From: JBFELU01 sp041572755 | GTDB lineage: Bacteria; Actinomycetota; Acidimicrobiia; Spongiisociales; UBA11373 | Direction: 5' to 3' | NCBI GenBank assembly: GCA_041572755.1 | Contig: JBFFRY010000004.1 | Location: forward strand, 55,165 to 119,164 | DNA: 64,000 nucleotides | Part shown: in pieces, positions 58,991 to 64,000 of the stretch | Layout: each line of letters starts with the position of its first letter | Position numbering within the stretch: position 1 is the first letter of the stretch | Notes under the pieces: generated by a model | What the model was told of the DNA's origin: nothing | The model's input: only the letters and a program-made list of their open reading frames with translations | The model's database searches: none | Made by a program: the position numbers and the translations under genes

Positions 58991-60535
58991 GTGACCGGTG
59001 ACACGATCGTGCTCTACGGGGAGCCGCTGCGCCCCGACCAGGTGGTGGACGTTGCTCACCGCCGCTCCGAGGTCACCGTCGACCCCACCGTTGCCGAACG
59101 CATGGCACCGGCCCGCCAGGTGGTGGAGCGGGCGGTGGCCGAGGGCCGGACCGTCTATGGGATCACGACGGGCTTCGGGGCGCTGTCGTCGACCCGCATC
59201 GACGACTCGGATGTGGATCGTTTGCAGGTCGAGTTGCTCCGGAGCCACGCTGCCGGGGTGGGTGAGCCGCTGCCGGATCCGCTGGTTCGGGCGATGTTGC
59301 TGCTGCGGGCGCGGACCCTGTCGCAGGGACATTCCGGGGTACGCCCCGAAATCGTCGAACGGCTCATCGAGATGCTGCGGCTCGACCTTCTTCCGGTGGT
59401 GCCTTCGCAGGGATCGGTGGGCGCCTCCGGGGATCTGGCCCCTTTCGCTCACCTGAGCCTGCCGCTGATCGGCGAGGGTCGGGTGCGACGCGACGGGGTG
59501 GAACTCGACGCAGCCGAAGCGTTACGCCAAGCAGGCCTGGAGCCGGTTCACTTGGCGGCCAAGGAGGGGCTCAGCCTGCTGAACGGGACGGAGGGCATGC
59601 TCGCGTACGGGGTGCTGGGCATGGCGCGGGCCGATCGTCTCGCTGCGGCATCCGATCTGGCCTGTGCCCTCTCGGTGGAAGCGCTGCTCGGCAGCGCCCG
59701 GCCGTTCCAGCCCCGCATCCACGAGCTGCGACCGCATCCCGGTCAGCTGGCCTCGGCCGAGAACATCCGACGGCTGCTGGCGGGCAGCGAGATCGTCGCC
59801 AGCCACCGGGACGACTTCGTGCATGCGGTGCAGGACGCGTACAGCCTGCGGTGCGCACCTCAGGTGCACGGGGCGGCTCGCGACGTCCTGGAATCCGCGG
59901 ACGCGGTCTTTCGCCGCGAACTCGGGTCGGTGGTCGACAACCCGATCGTGTTCCCCGAGGCCGCCGAGGTGGTGTCCGGGGGCAACTTCCACGGTCAGCC
60001 GCTGGCGTTCCAACTCGACTTCATGGCGATTGCGGTCACGGAGCTCGCCAGCATTTCGGAGCGCCGTACCGACCGTATCCTCGATCCCGAGCGTTCCTCG
60101 GGGCTTCCCCCTTTCCTGGCCGAGCGACCCGGCCTCAACTCCGGCTACATGCTGGCGCAATACACCGCCGCCGCCTTGGTGGCCGAGAACCGGGTGCTGA
60201 GCCACCCGGCCTCGGTGGAGAGCATTCCCACTTCGGGCTCCCAGGAGGACCACGTGTCGATGGGCTGGGGGGCAGGTCGCAAGGCCTGGGAGGCGCTCTC
60301 GAACACCGCTCGGGTCATCGCCGTCGAGCTGCTGTGTGCCTCACAGGGAACCGAGCATCGCCGGCCACTTCGGCCGGGGGCGGGGACCGCGGCGGTGCTC
60401 GAAGCGGTACGGGAGTTGGTGCCTCCTCTCGAGGGGGACCGAGCCCTGTCGGCCGAGATCGAGGCGGTGGCACGGCTGATAGAGGACGGGACGCTGGTCG
60501 CCGCCGCCGAGGGGGTGGTGGGGGAGTTACGCTGA
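58991..60535 (+). CDS. hutH: Histidine ammonia-lyase
   Basis: 514 residues. The MIO-forming Ala145-Ser146-Gly147 lies in QGSVGASGDLAPFAHLSLPLIGEG. Other family blocks are VYGITTGFGALSSTRI, LRSHAAGVGEPLP, KEGLSLLNGTEGMLAYGVL, QDAYSLRCAPQVHGAARD, VVDNPIVFPE and GNFHGQPLAFQLDFMAIAVTEL. It converts histidine to urocanate. hutU follows 1 kb later with two small genes between them. GTG fits the leaderless promoter. Confidence 0.95.
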   Translation: MTGDTIVLYGEPLRPDQVVDVAHRRSEVTVDPTVAERMAPARQVVERAVAEGRTVYGITTGFGALSSTRIDDSDVDRLQVELLRSHAAGVGEPLPDPLVRAMLLLRARTLSQGHSGVRPEIVERLIEMLRLDLLPVVPSQGSVGASGDLAPFAHLSLPLIGEGRVRRDGVELDAAEALRQAGLEPVHLAAKEGLSLLNGTEGMLAYGVLGMARADRLAAASDLACALSVEALLGSARPFQPRIHELRPHPGQLASAENIRRLLAGSEIVASHRDDFVHAVQDAYSLRCAPQVHGAARDVLESADAVFRRELGSVVDNPIVFPEAAEVVSGGNFHGQPLAFQLDFMAIAVTELASISERRTDRILDPERSSGLPPFLAERPGLNSGYMLAQYTAAALVAENRVLSHPASVESIPTSGSQEDHVSMGWGAGRKAWEALSNTARVIAVELLCASQGTEHRRPLRPGAGTAAVLEAVRELVPPLEGDRALSAEIEAVARLIEDGTLVAAAEGVVGELR

Positions 60536-60563
60536 GTCCAACGGCATGAGAAGGAGTCGAGCG

Positions 60564-60800
60564 ATGGCCGAAGCCGAGCAGGCCGAGACGGGCTGGTGGG
60601 AGAAGATCAAGGCGCTCTTCAAGCGTGCCCGCGAGAGCGAGACGGCCGAGAAGGCCGGCGACTTCGCTGAGAAGACGTGGGACAAGACCAAGGACGTGGC
60701 CGAGAAGGCGTGGGATAAGACGAAGGACGTCGCCGGCGACGTGAAGGAGAAGGTCGAGGAGAAGATCGAGGAGCGTCGCGAGGAGAAGGACGACGACTGA
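60564..60800 (+). CDS. Small Lys/Glu-rich amphipathic-repeat protein
   Basis: 78 residues. After an N-terminal WWEKIKALFKRARES it has repeats of the type EKxWDKTKDVAEKAWDKTKDVAGDVKEKVEEK. Such long amphipathic helices resemble LEA- or YtxH-like stress or surface proteins. A 33-bp near-repeat at the DNA level underlies the WDKTKDVAEKAWDKTKDV part. ATG has AAGGAG at a 7-nt spacing. It sits 28 nt downstream of hutH and ends at a strong hairpin. Confidence 0.75.
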   Translation: MAEAEQAETGWWEKIKALFKRARESETAEKAGDFAEKTWDKTKDVAEKAWDKTKDVAGDVKEKVEEKIEERREEKDDD

Positions 60801-60820
60801 GGCCTCCCCATCTGGAGAGA

Positions 60821-60848
60821 AAAGGGGCCCGCGGCAGCGGGCCCCTTT
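60821..60848. terminator. Strong 12-bp hairpin between convergent genes
   Basis: AAAGGGGCCCGC, loop GGCA, GCGGGCCCCTTT, perfectly complementary. It lies between the Lys-rich gene (plus) and the DUF4389 gene (minus), and its A- and T-rich ends let it work in both directions. Confidence 0.85.
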
Positions 60849-60869
60849 CGGATTTGCGTTTCGGGTTCT

Positions 60870-61478
60870 CTACCCGACCTGTGGGGAGACCTGGAGTGAG
60901 AACGGCGGATACTCGTCGGTGAGCCCGGTGAGCCAGGCGGCGACGCGGGCGAACCATTGGAACACCCCGGCCACGAAGTCCTGGATGCCTTCGGGCAGGT
61001 TCCCGGTGAACGCGACGGCGAAATACCCGATCCAGATGGCGATCAGCGCCACGAACATGAGGACGCCGAGCACGATCAGGTGGGGGATGGCGCCGATCGC
61101 CTTCACGAGGAAGATCCCGGCGACCGCCAGGCCCTTGCTGGGGCTCTCGTTGCGCGGCAAGGTCGCGTCGACGCCGTAGCCGGTCGGGTCGGTCTCGAAG
61201 GGCGGGTACTCGTCGGAGATTCCGGCGGTCCACCCGTAGGTGCGGATCCACCACCGCAGCCACCAGGTAATGAAGTTCTGGATCCCCCCCGGCAGGTTCC
61301 CGGTGAAGGCAACGACGAAGTACCCGATGTAGCCGGCGATCAGGGCCAGGTATCCGAGGATGCCGACGATGATGAAGTGGGGTATTGCCAGGAACCACTT
61401 CAGGAAGAAGATTCCGGCTGCCGCAAGCCCCCGGCTGGGCTCGGCGTTGCGGCGATAGACCACGGCTGCTTGGTTCAT
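60870..61478 (-). CDS. DUF4389 membrane protein
   Basis: 202 residues. Two similar halves of about 90 residues (PSRGLAAAGIFFLKWFLAIPHFIIVGILGYLALIAGYIGYFVVAFTGNLPGGIQNFI and PSKGLAVAGIFLVKAIGAIPHLIVLGVLMFVALIAIWIGYFAVAFTGNLPEGIQDFV), each with two membrane segments and an ISDEYPPF/LTDEYPPF-type end, as in DUF4389. The function is unknown. ATG has GGAGG upstream. Confidence 0.82.
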   Translation of the reverse strand: MNQAAVVYRRNAEPSRGLAAAGIFFLKWFLAIPHFIIVGILGYLALIAGYIGYFVVAFTGNLPGGIQNFITWWLRWWIRTYGWTAGISDEYPPFETDPTGYGVDATLPRNESPSKGLAVAGIFLVKAIGAIPHLIVLGVLMFVALIAIWIGYFAVAFTGNLPEGIQDFVAGVFQWFARVAAWLTGLTDEYPPFSLQVSPQVG

Positions 61479-61568
61479 GGGATCCCTCCATTGAGTCGCT
61501 CGACTCTACCCCCCGGTCCCTTTGATCCACCGCCGTTACCCTGCAGAGGTCCCACAAAGGAGAACGAC

Positions 61569-63227
61569 GTGAGCGGTCCGAGGCCGGTTCGGGCGGCGCG
61601 GGGTTCGGGGTTGACGGCGCAAGGGTGGCTTCAGGAGGCGGCGCTGCGGTGCCTCATGAACAACCTCGATCCGGAGGTCGCCGAGAATCCCGACGAGTTG
61701 GTGGTGTACGGGGGGAGGGGCCGGGCCGCTCGCTCATGGGAAGCGTTTGATGCCATCGTTGCCGCCCTCACCTCGCTCGGTGACGCCGAGACGTTGCTGG
61801 TGCAGTCCGGCAAGCCGGTCGGGGTGTTCCGGACGCACCCGATGGCGCCCCGGGTTCTGATCGCCAACAGCCTGTTGGTGCCGGACTGGGCGGACTGGGA
61901 GTCGTTCTGGGATCTCGAGGCCGCCGGACTGATGATGTACGGACAGATGACCGCCGGATCCTGGATCTACATCGGCACCCAGGGCATCTTGCAGGGCACC
62001 TACCAGACGTTCTCCTCCTTGGCGGAGCAGCGCTTCGGCGGGACGCTGCGCGGCACCCTCACGCTGACCGCCGGGTTGGGCGGGATGGGGGGCGCCCAAC
62101 CGCTGGCCGTGACGATGAACGAGGGCGTGGTGCTGTGTATCGAGGTCGATCCGGATCGCCTGCAGCGGCGTCTGGAGACCCGTTACCTCGACGCGGTCGC
62201 CGAGAATCTGGACGAGGGGGTGACGATTGCGACCGAGGCCAAGGCGGAGGGCCGTGCCCTGTCGGTTGGCGTGGTGGGCAATGCCGCCGATGTGTTCCCA
62301 GAACTGCTGCGGCGGGGGGTGGAGGTCGACATCGTCACGGACCAGACCTCGGCTCACGACCCGCTCAACGGATACATCCCCAGCGGCTACGACGTGGAGG
62401 AGGCGGCCCGGCTGCGAGACAAGGACCGGGATCGCTACGTGGAGGAGGCCCGGGCCTCGATGGCCCGGCACTGCGAGGCGATGGTGGGGTTCCAGCAGGC
62501 CGGTGCCGAGGTGTTCGACTACGGCAACAATCTGAGGGGTGAGGCCCGGGCGGGTGGATTCGCCGAAGCCTTCTCCTACCCCGGCTTCGTCCCCGCCTAC
62601 ATCCGCCCGTTGTTCTGTGAAGGGATGGGACCGTTCCGCTGGGTGGCGCTGTCGGGTGATCCGGCCGACATCGCAGCAACCGACCGGGCCATCGCCGACT
62701 TGTTCCCCGAGAACCGGGCCTTGAATCGATGGCTGGAGATGGCCGGGGAGCGAGTGGCGTTCCAGGGGCTGCCGTCCCGGATCTGCTGGCTCGGGTACGG
62801 CGAACGGGATCGGGCCGGGTTGGCCTTCAACGAGTTGGTGCGCCGCGGTGCGGTGTCGGCCCCGATCGTGATCGGCCGCGACCACCTGGATTCGGGATCG
62901 GTGGCGTCTCCGTACCGGGAGACGGAGGGTATGGCCGACGGCTCCGACGCAGTGGCCGATTGGCCGATTCTCAATGCGCTGCTCAACACTGCTTCGGGGG
63001 CGGCCTGGGTCGCCGTGCACCACGGTGGAGGAGTGGGGATCGGCAAGTCGATCCACGCCGGGGCGCAGGTGGTGGCCGACGGGACCGACGACGGCGCCGA
63101 GCGTCTGGAGCGGGTCCTCACCAACGACCCCGGCACCGGGGTGATGCGCCACGCGGACGCCGGGTACGACCGAGCGATCCAGGTCGCCCGGGAACGGGGG
63201 GTCCGGATCCCCATGCTCGACACGTGA
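61569..63227 (+). CDS. hutU: Urocanate hydratase
   Basis: 552 residues, the family size. Signatures: LVVYGGRGRAARSW, ETLLVQSGKPVGVF, NSLLVPDW, MYGQMTAGSWIYIGTQGILQGTYQTF (NAD-binding entry), GTLTLTAGLGGMGGAQPLA, TDQTSAHDPLNGYIP, and PAYIRPLFCEGMGPFRW with the catalytic-region Cys. It adds water to urocanate, giving imidazolone propionate. GTG has AAAGGAG upstream; a TACCCT box (61537-61542) may be its promoter. The stop overlaps the hutI start. Confidence 0.95.
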   Translation: MSGPRPVRAARGSGLTAQGWLQEAALRCLMNNLDPEVAENPDELVVYGGRGRAARSWEAFDAIVAALTSLGDAETLLVQSGKPVGVFRTHPMAPRVLIANSLLVPDWADWESFWDLEAAGLMMYGQMTAGSWIYIGTQGILQGTYQTFSSLAEQRFGGTLRGTLTLTAGLGGMGGAQPLAVTMNEGVVLCIEVDPDRLQRRLETRYLDAVAENLDEGVTIATEAKAEGRALSVGVVGNAADVFPELLRRGVEVDIVTDQTSAHDPLNGYIPSGYDVEEAARLRDKDRDRYVEEARASMARHCEAMVGFQQAGAEVFDYGNNLRGEARAGGFAEAFSYPGFVPAYIRPLFCEGMGPFRWVALSGDPADIAATDRAIADLFPENRALNRWLEMAGERVAFQGLPSRICWLGYGERDRAGLAFNELVRRGAVSAPIVIGRDHLDSGSVASPYRETEGMADGSDAVADWPILNALLNTASGAAWVAVHHGGGVGIGKSIHAGAQVVADGTDDGAERLERVLTNDPGTGVMRHADAGYDRAIQVARERGVRIPMLDT

Positions 63228-64000
63228 GCAACCTGCTCGTCACCGGAATCGGGGAGCTGGTCACCAACCGGCCCGGTGCCCCCGATCTGGTGGGGGTGGT
63301 TCGGGCTGCGGCGGTCGCCGTCGAAGGCGGGGTGGTGGCCTGGGCGGGTCCCGAGGCGGAGCTGCCGCCCCGGTTCCGGGATCTGGAGTCCCTCGATGCC
63401 GAGGGGCGAGCGGTCATCCCCGGCTTCGTCGACGCTCATACCCACATGGTCTTCGCCGGCGACCGTGCCGACGAGTTTGCCGGGAGGCTGCGAGGTGAGA
63501 GCTACGCCGACATCCTGGCGGCGGGAGGGGGGATCCACCGCACGGTCGCGGCGACTCGAGACGCGGCGACCGAGGACCTGGTGGCGTCGGCGAGCACGCT
63601 GGCGCTTCGCATGTTGGGGCACGGCACCACGACGGTGGAGATCAAGTCGGGCTACGGGCTCGACACCGACACCGAGCGCCGCATGCTGGAGGCGGCTCGG
63701 GCGGTGGGTGAGCGGACACCGCTCGATGTGGTGCCGACATTCCTGGGTGCCCACGCCGTGGATCGCGGTTTGGGTCGGGCCGAGTACGTGGACCTGGTGG
63801 TCGAGGGGATGTTGCCGACCTGCGCACCGCTCGCCCGATACTGTGACGTGTTCTGCGACGACGGGGCGTTCACCGTCGCCGAGGCCCGACGGGTGCTGGA
63901 GGCCGCCGTCGCACATGGCCTCGGGGTTCGGGTGCATGCCGAGCAGCTGACCCACACGGGGGCGGCGCGGCTGGCCGCCGAGGTCGGTGCGGCGAGTGCC
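63224..64000 (+). CDS. hutI: Imidazolonepropionase (partial)
   Basis: 259 codons are in the window; the 3' end is cut. GTG at 63224 overlaps the hutU stop (GTGA), so the two are coupled. The amidohydrolase metal motif is IPGFVDAHTHMVFAGDR, followed by GGGIHRTVAATRDAA, VEIKSGYGLDTDTERRML and VVPTFLGAHAVD, all typical of HutI. It hydrolyses 4-imidazolone-5-propanoate to formiminoglutamate. Later genes of the pathway would lie outside the window. Confidence 0.93.
   Translation, partial: MSNLLVTGIGELVTNRPGAPDLVGVVRAAAVAVEGGVVAWAGPEAELPPRFRDLESLDAEGRAVIPGFVDAHTHMVFAGDRADEFAGRLRGESYADILAAGGGIHRTVAATRDAATEDLVASASTLALRMLGHGTTTVEIKSGYGLDTDTERRMLEAARAVGERTPLDVVPTFLGAHAVDRGLGRAEYVDLVVEGMLPTCAPLARYCDVFCDDGAFTVAEARRVLEAAVAHGLGVRVHAEQLTHTGAARLAAEVGAASA

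Overview
The window is one contiguous stretch of a high-GC, gene-dense bacterial chromosome. I see no rRNA, insertion sequence, prophage or CRISPR array. The best guess is an actinobacterium (Actinomycetota), perhaps Acidimicrobiia-like. The reasons are the codon use, an HrdB-like sigma factor, a MecA-type penicillin-binding lipoprotein, a cytochrome oxidase subunit II with a fused cytochrome c, and at least 17 genes that begin 6-8 nt after a TANNNT -10 box with no Shine-Dalgarno site (leaderless transcripts). The taxon is inference.

Layout. 1-9.7 kb: start of an ABC exporter, MFS carrier, hpt, allantoicase, acyl-CoA dehydrogenase, a nucleotidyltransferase pair, pncA-pncB (NAD salvage), an HxlR regulator with two candidate operators, and a bisphosphate-nucleotidase-like gene. 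9.7-15.7 kb: M20 dipeptidase, aidB, hflX, a selenocysteine tRNA and a beta-CASP hydrolase. 16.1-20.9 kb: aa3 cytochrome oxidase operon ctaC-D-E-IV-G. 21-31 kb: a membrane-protein operon, a YyaL-type thioredoxin-domain protein, a sigma factor preceded by a perfect CRP-like palindrome, CBS and Nfu-HEAT proteins, two paralogues of unknown family, and a HerA-like ATPase. 31-39 kb: lipoprotein, SLOG protein, tryptophanase, ATP-grasp protein, mobA, tusA-like, a phosphoribosyltransferase-hydrolase fusion, a cNMP-binding protein and an MBL hydrolase. 39-43.4 kb: a putative glycosidase, then a GrdB/PrdB-type selenoprotein read through an in-frame TGA, two XdhC-type genes and a CoxG-like gene. 43.4-48.1 kb: small ORF, GH13 glucosidase, a nitroreductase behind a leaderless 17-codon upstream ORF, and a PPDK lacking its PEP/pyruvate domain. 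48.1-58.9 kb: PBP, membrane protein, receiver, YbdK-type ligase, DUF2207-LemA pair, tldD-tldE and arfB. 59-64 kb: histidine degradation hutH, hutU, hutI (cut by the window end), with a Lys/Glu-rich small protein and a DUF4389 protein between hutH and hutU.

The strongest non-routine signal is a two-part selenocysteine system. A tRNA with anticodon TCA and a long variable arm lies at 14177-14271. A gene at 40756-41730 continues in the same frame through TGA at 41443-41445 to give a U-P-V-C redox motif, followed by a foldable hairpin. Routine annotation would split this gene in two. Other signals are the recurrent leaderless promoter, a leaderless upstream ORF coupled to the nitroreductase, a probable CTG start for the DUF2207 protein, paired 5-N5-5 palindromes at the HxlR gene, and five convergent gene pairs that share overlapping stop codons.
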